A stretch of 12,069 nucleotides of DNA from Xanthobacteraceae bacterium (lineage in GTDB: Bacteria; Pseudomonadota; Alphaproteobacteria; Rhizobiales; Xanthobacteraceae): the NCBI GenBank assembly GCA_030036975.1, contig JASHSE010000013.1:1-12069 (forward strand), written 5' to 3'. The position numbers and the translations under genes were made by a program. The notes under the pieces were generated by a model. The model was not told the DNA's origin. It saw nothing but the letters and a program-made list of their open reading frames with translations, and did no database searches. Shown piece after piece: positions 1-9,435 of the stretch (position 1 is the stretch's first letter; each line of letters starts with the position of its first letter).

Positions 1-2961
<2,961 letters not shown>

Positions 2962-2964
2962 GGG

Positions 2965-3378
2965 CTACGACCGCTCCCTCTCCCCGTAGGGGAGAGGGTT
3001 GGGGTGAGGGGGTTCGGAAGATTCAGAAAAAAATTCGGACTTATGAATTTCAAGTGTGTCCCTAATGACCTGCAGAACGCCATCGATATTCCGGGTCACA
3101 TCATTGTTCCAGAATCGAAGCACCAAATAACCCATTGCTTCCAGAATTTTCGTTCGCTGTTCGTCGTTGCGCGCGCGAACAGCATGTTGTCCGCCGTCGA
3201 GTTCGATAATGAGATGCGCATCAGCGCAGAAGAAATCGACGACGAAACGATCAAGCGGAAATTGCCGACGAAATTTCCATCCGCCCAGGCGGCGATCGCG
3301 CAGCCGAAACCACAGAATCCTTTCGGCATCTGTTTGATTACGACGTAGTCGTCTCGCTGTTTGGGGGCTGGGCTTCAT
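2965..3378 (-). CDS. DUF559 (PD-(D/E)XK/Vsr-like) nuclease-family protein
   Basis: A 137-residue protein of the DUF559 family (PF04480), small proteins related to very-short-patch-repair endonucleases; no biological role is firmly established for the family. Visible hallmarks are LRRNQTDAE near the N-terminus (11-19), RRQFPLDRFVVDFF (37-50) with candidate catalytic Asp48, IIELDGGQH (57-65) with Glu59-x-Asp61, and LRFWNNDV (87-94). These form the expected D...ExD nuclease core and look intact. The ATG overlaps the metF stop as ATGA, and its TAG stop lies 3 nt before the metH ATG. The last residues (about 120-137, including PHPNPLPYGERE) are encoded by the left flanking repeat. Base composition falls to about 48% GC over 3021-3290 by my count, against 46 of 60 GC in 4381-4440, which suggests acquisition. 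Family assignment is confident; the mobile or nuclease role is inference. Confidence 0.9.
   Translation of the reverse strand: MKPSPQTARRLRRNQTDAERILWFRLRDRRLGGWKFRRQFPLDRFVVDFFCADAHLIIELDGGQHAVRARNDEQRTKILEAMGYLVLRFWNNDVTRNIDGVLQVIRDTLEIHKSEFFSESSEPPHPNPLPYGERERS
2975..3020. repeat. Left inverted repeat of the DUF559 unit (palindromic)
   Basis: A 46-bp element matching the reverse complement of 3379-3424 at 42 of 46 positions. Its core is a perfect 10-bp stem, CCCTCTCCCC (2976-2985) and GGGGAGAGGG (2989-2998), around a GTA loop. A G/T-rich arm ending in TTCGGAAG follows. On the minus strand it encodes the C-terminal tail of the DUF559 protein, and its purine-rich arm is the nearest Shine-Dalgarno-like sequence to the metH start. 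It is the type of repeat whose translation gives peptides such as PHPNPLPxGER, frequently seen in proteobacterial proteins. Confidence 0.85.
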
Positions 3379-4376
3379 CCTCCGAGCCCCCTCACCCCGA
3401 CCCTCTCCCCTCCGGGGAGAGGGAGTGCACCGCGAGCTTCGTCGCGCACAGAGATTTGGTCCTGATGCGGACGAAGGCCGAGCAAGTGACAAATGGCGTA
3501 GACCAGGTCGGCGCGGTTCATGGTGTAGAAGTGAAAATCGCGCACGCCGTGATCGACGAGATCGAGCACCTGCTCGGCGGCGACCGCCGCGGCGATGAGC
3601 TTGCGCGTCGCCGCGTCGTCGTCGAGGTTTTCGAACCGCTCGGCGAGCCAGGCCGGCATCGAGGCGCCGCAGCGCGCCGCGAAATTCCTGGTGCTCTTGA
3701 AATTCTGCACCGGCAGAATGCCGGGCACGATCGGAATATTGATGCCGCGCGCGCACACCCGGTCGAGATAGCGGAAGTAAAGATCGTTCTCGAAGAAGAA
3801 CTGGGTGATGGCGCGGCTGGCGCCGGCGTCGACCTTGGCCTTGAGCATGTCGATGTCGGCGGCGACCGACGGGCTGTCCGGATGCTTTTCCGGATAGGCG
3901 GCGACCGACACTTCGAGCCCGCCGCATTGTTCGCCGCAGCGTTTGATGCCGGCGACCAGATCGGCGGCGTTGCCGTAGCCGCCCGGATCCGGCGCGTAGC
4001 GTTCGCCGGCGCCGCCCGGCGGATCGCCGCGCAGCGCCACGATGTGACGCACGCCGGCTTCGGTGTAAGCGCGGATCACCGCGTCGATCTCGGCGCGCGT
4101 CGCCGCGACGCAGGTCAAATGCGCCGCCGGCGTCAGCATGGTTTCCGCCACAATGCGCTTGACGGTTGAGTGGGTGCGCTCGCGCGTCGAGCCGCCGGCG
4201 CCGTAAGTGACCGAGACAAAGTTGGGCGACAGCGGCGCGAGACGGGCGATCGCTTCCCACAGCGATTGCTCCATCTCGGCGGTCTTCGGCGGAAAAAACT
4301 CGAACGAGACACGGATCGCGTGCGGCGCGCCGGCGCGCATGAAGCGGCTCGCGCGTGGTGCGCCCGCGTTCATCAT
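3375..4376 (-). CDS. metF: 5,10-methylenetetrahydrofolate reductase MetF
   Basis: FAD-dependent reduction of 5,10-methylene-THF to 5-methyl-THF, the methyl donor for MetH encoded downstream. The 333-residue barrel carries FEFFPPKT (25-32) with catalytic Glu26, SVTYGAGGSTRERT (55-68), ALRGDPPGG (114-122) with Asp118, AAYPEKHPDSPS (159-170) and TQFFFEN (191-197). E. coli MetF is 296 residues. The extra length is an N-terminal stretch of about 12 and a C-terminal tail after LLGLRP (298-303), whose last 16 residues come from the palindromic repeat at 3379-3424. The start at 4376 overlaps the upstream methyltransferase stop (ATGA) with GAGGTGG just before it; Met2 or Met13 could also serve. The stop overlaps the DUF559 start in the same way, so translation of three genes is probably coupled. 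Function is confident; the effect of the tail is unknown. Confidence 0.96.
   Translation of the reverse strand: MMNAGAPRASRFMRAGAPHAIRVSFEFFPPKTAEMEQSLWEAIARLAPLSPNFVSVTYGAGGSTRERTHSTVKRIVAETMLTPAAHLTCVAATRAEIDAVIRAYTEAGVRHIVALRGDPPGGAGERYAPDPGGYGNAADLVAGIKRCGEQCGGLEVSVAAYPEKHPDSPSVAADIDMLKAKVDAGASRAITQFFFENDLYFRYLDRVCARGINIPIVPGILPVQNFKSTRNFAARCGASMPAWLAERFENLDDDAATRKLIAAAVAAEQVLDLVDHGVRDFHFYTMNRADLVYAICHLLGLRPHQDQISVRDEARGALPLPGGERVGVRGLGG
3379..3424. repeat. Right inverted repeat of the DUF559 unit (palindromic)
   Basis: Inverted partner of 2975-3020, differing at four positions. Its stem is CCCTCTCCCC (3401-3410) and GGGGAGAGGG (3414-3423) around TCC. The inner end abuts the DUF559 start codon exactly, so the gene begins at the repeat boundary. 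On the minus strand it also encodes the last 16 residues of MetF (LPLPGGERVGVRGLGG) and offers GAGGGGG about 8 nt upstream of the DUF559 ATG. No clear target-site duplication is visible: the pentamer ACCGC abuts the left copy but stands 4 nt from the right copy. Confidence 0.85.
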
Positions 4377-5356
4377 GCCACCTCACGGGCCGGCGGCGCC
4401 GCCAACAGGATGCGCGGATCGCGCGCCAGCCAGAGCGACACCGCGATCTTGCCTTCCGGCCCGGGCGGCGGCAGCGTCTGTTGGCGCACCAGCTCGAGGC
4501 CGGCGGCTTCCAGCCATTGCGTCACTGTCTCGGCGGCAAAGCCGAGCCGGCGATGGGCATGCTGCTCGCGCAAGAATTCGAGATCATGCGGCGCGAAGTC
4601 GACCACCAGGAACCGGCCGCCCGGCCGCAGCACGCGCGCCGCCTCGGCGATGGCGCGCGGCCCATCGTCGAGGAAGTGCAGCACTTGATGAAGGATGACG
4701 ACGTCGAAGGAGTCGCGCGGCAGCGCCAGATTGTAGATGTCGCCGTGGCGGACGCTGCAATGCTGCAGGCCGGCGCGGTCGAGCCGCGCTCGCGCCAGCG
4801 CCAGCATGTCGAGCGACAGATCGAGACCGAGTCCGCGCTCGATGTCGGGTGCGAACAGTTCGAGCATGCGGCCGGTGCCTGTGCCGAGATCGAGCAGCGC
4901 GCGGATCGGCTTGTCGGCGAGCGCCGCGCGCACCGCCGCTTCGACGGCGGCATCGGCGACGTGCAGCTTGCGGATGCGGTCCCATTCCGCGGCGTGGCGG
5001 CGGAAATAGGCCTGCGCGGCGACGGCGCGCGCGCCGCGCACCGCGGCGAGCCGCTCGCGGTCGCGCCCGATCACCGCATCCTCGGCATCGAGCCGCGCGA
5101 TCAGGCCGCGCGCGACGTCGGCGGCGCTGCCGCGCTCGCCAAGCCGGAAGAACGCCCACGCGCCTTCGCGGAAGCGCTCGACCAGACCGGCCTCGGTGAG
5201 CAGGCGCAAATGCCGCGACAGCCGCGGCTGCGACTGGTGCAGAATGGCGGTGAGGTCGGAGACCGTCAGCTCGGTCTCGGCGAGCAGCGCCAAAATGCGC
5301 AGCCGGGTCGCCTCGCCGGCCGCTTTGAGCACCGCGGTGAGCGTTGGGAAGGCCAT
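4373..5356 (-). CDS. ArsR-type regulator fused to SAM-dependent methyltransferase (SahR-like)
   Basis: A 327-residue fusion that heads the met operon. The N-terminal winged helix (about 1-75) has the recognition helix SQPRLSRHLRLLTEAGLV (42-59). In metal-sensing ArsR proteins the ELCVCD box binds metal; here it reads ELTVSD (29-34), with both cysteines gone, so this is not a classical metal sensor. The C-terminal half is a class I SAM-binding fold: LLDLGTGTGRM (154-164), acidic residue Asp179 after strand 2, GDIYNLALP (205-213), FDVVILHQVLHFL (217-229) and VLRPGGRFLVVDF (242-254). Known proteobacterial regulators of methionine genes of this architecture respond to SAM or SAH, so it probably regulates its own operon through the palindrome at 5376-5391; that is inference. 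Start: ATG 5356 matches the usual start of the helix-turn-helix domain. ATG 5377 adds 7 residues but lies inside the operator. Neither has a good Shine-Dalgarno sequence. Confidence 0.9.
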   Translation of the reverse strand: MAFPTLTAVLKAAGEATRLRILALLAETELTVSDLTAILHQSQPRLSRHLRLLTEAGLVERFREGAWAFFRLGERGSAADVARGLIARLDAEDAVIGRDRERLAAVRGARAVAAQAYFRRHAAEWDRIRKLHVADAAVEAAVRAALADKPIRALLDLGTGTGRMLELFAPDIERGLGLDLSLDMLALARARLDRAGLQHCSVRHGDIYNLALPRDSFDVVILHQVLHFLDDGPRAIAEAARVLRPGGRFLVVDFAPHDLEFLREQHAHRRLGFAAETVTQWLEAAGLELVRQQTLPPPGPEGKIAVSLWLARDPRILLAAPPAREVA

Positions 5357-5375
5357 GGGCGGAGTTCTAGAAGAC

Positions 5376-5391
5376 ATAAAGATATCTTTAT
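5376..5391. promoter_or_regulatory. Perfect 16-bp palindromic operator
   Basis: ATAAAGATATCTTTAT is identical to its reverse complement over all 16 bases and is an AT-only island (two G/C bases) in very GC-rich DNA. It overlaps the candidate -10 box of the met operon and lies 20 bp before the chosen regulator start, where a dimeric winged-helix repressor would block RNA polymerase. Its form fits ArsR-family operators. Binding by the adjacent regulator is inference. Confidence 0.75.
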
Positions 5392-5413
5392 ACGATTAAG
5401 TGCGGGATGGCAA
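5387..5413 (-). promoter_or_regulatory. Candidate promoter of the ArsR-metF-DUF559-metH operon
   Basis: On the minus strand TTGCCA (5408-5413) and TATAAA (5387-5392) are separated by 15 bp, shorter than the ideal 17. The -10 box overlaps the palindromic operator. Transcription would start near 5380, giving a leader of about 25 nt to the ATG at 5356. No cobalamin or SAM riboswitch-like leader is visible. Assigned by eye only. Confidence 0.4.
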
Positions 5414-5440
5414 TGGGCAAAATGGGATATTGCCCACAAA

Positions 5441-5542
5441 CGTCATTCCGGAGCCAAGCGAAGCGAGGAGCCCGGAATCCATAATCCCGGCGCTGGGGTT
5501 ATGGATTCCGGACTCGGCGCTTCGCGCCGATCCGGAATGGCG
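5441..5542. repeat. Large cruciform-type palindromic repeat
   Basis: About 102 bp that can fold into one long imperfect hairpin. The outer arms are CATTCCGGA (5444-5452) with TCCGGAATG (5531-5539). The inner stem is 13 bp, CCGGAATCCATAA (5472-5484) with TTATGGATTCCGG (5499-5511). A side hairpin is CGGCGC-TTC-GCGCCG (5515-5529). Its type (starting GTCATTCCGG, with inner GGAATCC) resembles interspersed repeats common in Bradyrhizobium and relatives. It sits between the divergent promoters of the met operon and trmO, so it is not a terminator for either. Confidence 0.8.
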
Positions 5543-5595
5543 ACAGACCTTATCGGGCGCTTGGCGCGCCGCGGGCCGCGTGCAAACTTCGCCGC

Positions 5596-6111
5596 ATGAC
5601 CGAAGCCGCGAAAAAGGATGACCCCTATGGGCTGCGCGAGGGCGAAGTCGCCGTGGCGCTGCCGCAAGACTTCGATGCCTCTCTTTATTATATCGGCCGC
5701 ATCCGCACGCCGTGGCGGCGCCGCGAGGAGTGCCCGAAGAACGCCCACGAGGCTGACGCGGAGTGCACCGTCGAACTCGATCCGCGCTGGGCCGACGGGC
5801 TGAAAGGCCTCGAGACCGCAACCCACGTCATCGTGCTGTACTGGATGGACAAAGCGCGGCGCGACCTGATGCTGCAGGCGCCGCGGCACTATGCCGAGCC
5901 GCGCGGCACTTTCGCGCTGCGCTCGCCGGCGCGGCCCAATCCGATCGCGCTCGCGGTGGCGCGGCTTGTTCGCATCGACGGCAACCGGCTCACTGTCGTC
6001 GGCATCGATTGCCTCGACGGCACGCCGCTTCTCGACATCAAACCGTACTTCGCCTCGACCGATGCGGTGCCGGATGCGGTCGTCGGCTGGCATGCCGAGC
6101 GCAAGCGCTGA
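5596..6111 (+). CDS. trmO: tRNA (N6-threonylcarbamoyl-A37)-N6-methyltransferase TrmO
   Basis: A TsaA/UPF0066-family beta-barrel enzyme, 171 residues. Family members use SAM to methylate t6A at position 37 of certain tRNAs (m6t6A), which tunes decoding of ACY codons. Recognition rests on YYIGRIRTPWRRREECPKNA (31-50), PRGTFALRSPARPNPIALAVARL (about 102-124) and the family signature GIDCLDGTPLLDIKPYF (about 136-152). The fold is unrelated to class I methyltransferases. The start at 5596 has no recognisable Shine-Dalgarno sequence, but the N-terminus (DDPYGLREGEVAVALP, then the barrel) fits the family length. It is a single-gene unit, divergent from the met operon and closed by a terminator directly after the stop. 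Apart from using SAM it has no pathway link to its neighbours. Confidence 0.9.
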   Translation: MTEAAKKDDPYGLREGEVAVALPQDFDASLYYIGRIRTPWRRREECPKNAHEADAECTVELDPRWADGLKGLETATHVIVLYWMDKARRDLMLQAPRHYAEPRGTFALRSPARPNPIALAVARLVRIDGNRLTVVGIDCLDGTPLLDIKPYFASTDAVPDAVVGWHAERKR

Positions 6112-6140
6112 AGCGCCTTGCGGACGCAAAAAGGCGTTTT
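6111..6140 (+). terminator. Intrinsic terminator of trmO
   Basis: A stem of 9 pairs including one G-U, AAGCGCCTT (6111-6119) with AAGGCGTTT (6131-6139), and an 11-nt loop. The T run ending at 6140 overlaps the base of the stem. It begins at the last base of the trmO stop codon. The short T run makes it moderate in strength. Confidence 0.6.
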
Positions 6141-6317
6141 CGAGCGAAGGATAGCGCATGACGTTGCAACGGCGCGTTGGCGCATGCTTTCGGTCAACGA
6201 GCCGACGACAGGCTTTGACGCTCAAGGGCCTGCCGCAAGCGGTCGACATAAAAGGCTGGCAACCGCAGGATTATGCGCGCAACTACCATGGACGCGTCAC
6301 GTTGGCCGCTTCGGCTG

Positions 6318-6824
6318 TCAGGCCTCGCCGGCCGTCTCCAGCATGACGCTGCCCATTGCATCGCTGACGGACTTGCCCGCCCAGGCGACGTACTGGAAAG
6401 CCGGATAATAACGCTCGCAGGAATCGAGCGCGCTGCCGAGGATCACTTCGCATTGCCGCGGCGAAACCGTCATGCCGCCGGCAAGCGGAATCGAATGGCG
6501 AAACAGAACGAGGCCTGGTTTTGCCCAGATATCGAAGTGGCCGAGCCATAATTGCTCGTTGATGCTGGTGATCAATTCCTGCACCGCCGCCCGCCGCGGC
6601 TCAGGCGGCCGCAAGTCGAACGAACAGGCGAGATGCAGCACTTCGATCTCGCTCATCCACGTAAACGAGATCTGGTAACTGACCCAGTTTCCTGAAACCA
6701 AAAACGCAATCTCGTCTTCGGCTTCTCTTTCGAACGACCATGCATTGGCAATGGCGATCTCTTCGATAACGCCGAGAGGATTAGCTATCGCCGTCGTTTC
6801 GACTTTTGCGTTTGCGTAAGACAT
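6318..6824 (-). CDS. YbjN-domain protein (putative sensory transduction regulator family)
   Basis: A 168-residue cytoplasmic protein of the YbjN family (PF10722), with no signal peptide or membrane segment. It follows the alphaproteobacterial pattern closely: N-terminal NPLGVIEEIA, GNWVSYQISFTW (45-56), LHLACSFDLRPPEPRR (63-78), NEQLWLGHFDIW (89-100), FRHSIPLAGG (108-117), YYPAFQYVAWAGK (139-151) and a C-terminal MLETAGEA. No biochemical role is established for these proteins; E. coli YbjN affects motility and stress phenotypes. The start could be ATG 6824 (MSYAN) or ATG 6830, two codons earlier, next to a G-rich GGGACGGGGCGGG. The well-known alphaproteobacterial homologue lies near proC; this one sits after a J-domain gene with about 210 bp between, so it may be a second, diverged paralogue. 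That last point is from memory and should be treated as inference. Confidence 0.85.
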   Translation of the reverse strand: MSYANAKVETTAIANPLGVIEEIAIANAWSFEREAEDEIAFLVSGNWVSYQISFTWMSEIEVLHLACSFDLRPPEPRRAAVQELITSINEQLWLGHFDIWAKPGLVLFRHSIPLAGGMTVSPRQCEVILGSALDSCERYYPAFQYVAWAGKSVSDAMGSVMLETAGEA

Positions 6825-6840
6825 ACCCATCCCGCCCCGT

Positions 6841-6879
6841 CCCGCAATGCGGGCGGCTCCAACGAATGTGGAGCGCCGC
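6841..6879. repeat. Pair of adjacent hairpins, repeat-like
   Basis: Two back-to-back inverted repeats just upstream of the YbjN gene: CCCGC-AAT-GCGGG (6841-6853), and GCTCCA (6856-6861) with TGGAGC (6869-6874), the second extendable towards GCCGC by a small bulge. There is no T run on either strand, so terminator function is doubtful. The compact double hairpin suggests an interspersed repeat. The rest of 6831-7033 shows nothing convincing. Confidence 0.4.
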
Positions 6880-7033
6880 TGCGCCACCATCCCCCCATAC
6901 GCCGTCCGATTATGTTCATGTTCTCCGCCGCGTCCCTCGCCGCGTCGGGTACCGGACTTTCGAAAGGTTTCATCACAGTTGGGCGAACGCTTGATGCAAG
7001 TATGATCTTTGTGCGGCGACCACTGAATTCGCG

Positions 7034-8020
7034 CTAGGCGCCTACAACCTGCGGTACCAGCGACACCAAGGCCTCCCGATAAGCGGCATTGAGTCTTCTG
7101 GTCTCTGCCTCGGCAAGCTTGATGAATGCCGGCGACATGCCATGAACCCTGTCCGGATGATTTTGTTTGATCAGCGTCTTGTAGGCTTTTCTCAACTCTT
7201 CCTGCGACGCTGCGGGCGAAAGGCCGAAAATCTCGAACCAAGCGCGGCGTTCTGTGGGATCGATCGCGGCGACTTCGGCCGTCCCGTTTTGCCCGGCTTC
7301 GCTGTTTTCATCCAGCCAAATACTCTGCTGCGGTTCCGCACGCCTCAGATCCTTGAGCACGAGAAACTCGACGCGATACATTTTGCAAAGATGTATGCGC
7401 CGCAGCAAATAAACGATGGGTCCGGCGAGCGTCGCAAAAGCAATGCTGACGACGTTGGCGCAGACCAGAGGCCCGAGCGGGCACCAAAACAACAGCGTGA
7501 TTCCGCTGCTCGCCGAGGGATCGATCCAGCGCTCGGACAGTTCGGCTGTTGCCATCAGCAGCGAAAAGCCGACGAGATACGCGCCGACCGCATAGCCGAC
7601 GGCAACGCGCGTGCTCAACATATGAATCCACGACCGCAGACGATCGAGCGGCTGACGATTGAGCCGCAGCACCGCGGCCCGCAAATGCGCGGCAAGCGCG
7701 TGGAGGTCGGCAAATGCCTCGCTGTCCGCTTCGGCACGATGGGCGCTCATACCTAACAGCAGCCGGTCGAACAGCGTGGCAGGCGTGCTGCGGCTATCGA
7801 TCTCCTCGATCTGGCGACAGACGCGGCCGTAAAGCGCAACGGCACGATTCCATTCTGCCGCCTCGGATTTGCGCAACGAGAATTCCGGTTGGGTGCGTCG
7901 GATTTTTGCGCATTTGCGGACATAGGCGAGGAGCAGGCCCGGCGGCACCGCCCATAACGCCAGCAAGGCGGCATCGGTGAGCGATGCCGAAAGCTCATAG
8001 CCGGTTCGCAATTCGATCAT
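7034..8020 (-). CDS. Membrane protein with C-terminal J domain
   Basis: A 328-residue protein whose only recognisable domain is a J domain at about 260-317 (WFEIFGLSPAASQEELRKAY, then HPD at 288-290, then LNAAYREAL). The HPD tripeptide is the loop that stimulates DnaK ATPase. There is no G/F or zinc region, so it is a class III J protein. Hydrophobic segments lie at about 18-34, 141-160 and 174-206 (the last could be two passes), so it is probably an inner-membrane protein that brings DnaK to a membrane client. A charged helical stretch rich in Arg/Glu (about 38-130) follows the first segment and may be coiled coil. The start is uncertain: ATG 8020 (MIELR) or GTG 8029, neither with a clear Shine-Dalgarno sequence. 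The bulk of the protein resembles nothing I recognise, and the client is unknown. Confidence 0.8.
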   Translation of the reverse strand: MIELRTGYELSASLTDAALLALWAVPPGLLLAYVRKCAKIRRTQPEFSLRKSEAAEWNRAVALYGRVCRQIEEIDSRSTPATLFDRLLLGMSAHRAEADSEAFADLHALAAHLRAAVLRLNRQPLDRLRSWIHMLSTRVAVGYAVGAYLVGFSLLMATAELSERWIDPSASSGITLLFWCPLGPLVCANVVSIAFATLAGPIVYLLRRIHLCKMYRVEFLVLKDLRRAEPQQSIWLDENSEAGQNGTAEVAAIDPTERRAWFEIFGLSPAASQEELRKAYKTLIKQNHPDRVHGMSPAFIKLAEAETRRLNAAYREALVSLVPQVVGA

Positions 8021-8154
8021 GGCACGCACGCATTACAGATTCGGACCAAATGCATGACGGTTCGCTTCGCGTCGTCTCTACGCCGGCGCGGACGGGCTAT
8101 TCGGATGACCTCCTCTTGCCGCGGCGGCGCGGCGGCCGTCGCCAAATGCAGTGT

Positions 8155-9285
8155 CTAATGGTTTTGCGCGGCGCGCTCGCGCCACTGCAGGAAATCGCGA
8201 AACAACGCCTCCCGCTGCGCCTCGTTGGCGGGCGCGTTCGGCTGGCCCTTCAGGAACGTCTGGAAGTCCACTTTTTCCTGCTGCTGTCGCTGCGCCTCGA
8301 TCTGCTGCAGCATGTCCGCGGCGGGGCCCCACCTGGTCCAGCCCGGAACCGTGGCCGCCAAATTCACGTCACGCCATTTCGGGTGATACGGCGGGTGCTG
8401 AAACTTGTCCCACCGCGTGAACAGGTATTGCACGAAGCGCTGCACTTTCAGATAGCGGTCGGTATTTTTCTGCCAGTTATAGACCGCGAGAACCGCCGGA
8501 ACCGCGATCGTATCGATCCGGTCGGCGCCCTGCAGCAGATTGGGATAGTCCTTTTTGGTGAACTCGCCGAGCGTGTAGTAGTCCTCGAACATTTTGGTGA
8601 ACGGGATATTCACCAGGTGCAGTCCGGAGTTCGGCGGGATTTTCGAAAAGAACTCGACCGGCTTCGGGATCACCCGGGCGATGGCGTCGATTTCGCCGTC
8701 CTTGAGCTTCTGCAACGCGCTGGCCTGATCGATCATGACCTGCTGCACGGGAATGTTGAGCCGCTGGAACACGATGGTCCCGGTCAGGCTCGCTCCGGTC
8801 CCGGCCGGGCCGAAATTGACCTTCTTGTTACGCAGATCGGCCAGGCTGTGCACGTCGTCGCGTGCCAGGATGTGCAGCTCCGAGATCGGCAGGCGAATGA
8901 TGTACTGGACGCGACGATCGAGGTTGGGCGTCTTGCGTACGGTCCGGAAATATTCGAACACGTCCGCTTGCGTGATGGCGAGGTCGACGCCGCGCAGGTA
9001 GAGCAGATCGTCGAGGTTCGACGCCGCGCCGAAGGAGACGATCGGCAGGATGCGCAGGTTGTCGCCGTCATCGAGCGCGTTCGCCATCTCCGCGGCAAGC
9101 CGCATGTAGGTTCCGGTGAACAGGCCGCCGACGATGCCGACCGTGTCCGCGTTCTTTTTCTCGCGCAGCACGACATCGCTGCCGCCTTGCGCAATCGTTT
9201 TCGGTATCTCCTGGGCTATAAGATTGAAGCTGAACAGCCCGATGATCGACGCGATCAGCGACGCAACAACAAAACGACCGCGCAT
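8155..9285 (-). CDS. TAXI-family TRAP transporter solute-binding protein (orphan)
   Basis: A periplasmic binding protein of the TAXI type (TRAP-associated extracytoplasmic immunogenic), which deliver organic acids or amino acids to a fused TRAP membrane component. The 376 residues open with a Sec signal (MRGRFVVASLIASIIGLFSF, about 1-25). The TAXI core follows: VGIVGGLFTGTYMRLAAEMANAL (about 49-71), GAASNLDDLLYLRGVDLAITQADVF (about 86-110), and NFGPAGTGASLTGTIVFQRL (about 157-176). Members are usually about 320 residues; the extra length is a C-terminal Gln-rich tail (DMLQQIEAQRQQQEK). GAGGG (9292-9296, read on the minus strand) 6 nt before ATG supports the start. No TRAP membrane gene is nearby, so the protein must use a distant permease or act in signalling. 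A perfect 6-bp hairpin (9309-9324) lies in its leader. Substrate unknown. Confidence 0.9.
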   Translation of the reverse strand: MRGRFVVASLIASIIGLFSFNLIAQEIPKTIAQGGSDVVLREKKNADTVGIVGGLFTGTYMRLAAEMANALDDGDNLRILPIVSFGAASNLDDLLYLRGVDLAITQADVFEYFRTVRKTPNLDRRVQYIIRLPISELHILARDDVHSLADLRNKKVNFGPAGTGASLTGTIVFQRLNIPVQQVMIDQASALQKLKDGEIDAIARVIPKPVEFFSKIPPNSGLHLVNIPFTKMFEDYYTLGEFTKKDYPNLLQGADRIDTIAVPAVLAVYNWQKNTDRYLKVQRFVQYLFTRWDKFQHPPYHPKWRDVNLAATVPGWTRWGPAADMLQQIEAQRQQQEKVDFQTFLKGQPNAPANEAQREALFRDFLQWRERAAQNH

Positions 9286-9435
9286 CAGATACCCTCATTC
9301 GTTTCCCCGCGCTCCAAAGAGCGCCCGTCTCGCTCAGGTTCGGTCACGATTGTGGCAAGGCTAGGATGCCGGCGCTCGAATCGTTAACCCTAATTCGATT
9401 TTTGCCGTGGTTTTGCTTTCGCCATAATTTTGCCC

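Noticed and set aside
2970..3433. Target-site duplication around the DUF559 unit
   Set aside because: ACCGC is present on both sides but abuts only the left repeat and is 4 nt away on the right; a 5-mer in GC-rich DNA is not evidence enough.
3379..4386. Extending the DUF559 frame upstream to make a 473-residue protein
   Set aside because: The upstream part is an out-of-frame, Arg-rich translation of metF. The family-typical N-terminus starts at ATG 3378, directly at the repeat boundary.
5357..5440. Cobalamin or SAM riboswitch ahead of the met operon
   Set aside because: The leader between the candidate promoter and the start is only about 25 nt, with no B12-box or SAM-riboswitch core. The 7-bp inverted repeat TGGGCAA/TTGCCCA (5414-5436) lies upstream of the promoter.
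4355..5599. 414-codon open frame on the plus strand
   Set aside because: Antisense to the ArsR-methyltransferase gene, and it runs into the intergenic cruciform repeat; no ribosome-binding site or recognisable domain.
6118..6408. Short plus-strand frames between trmO and the YbjN gene
   Set aside because: They begin inside the trmO terminator or run antisense into the YbjN gene; no ribosome-binding site or motif.
7984..9387. 467-codon open frame on the plus strand
   Set aside because: Antisense to the TAXI gene, which has a signal peptide, a Shine-Dalgarno sequence and family motifs on the minus strand.
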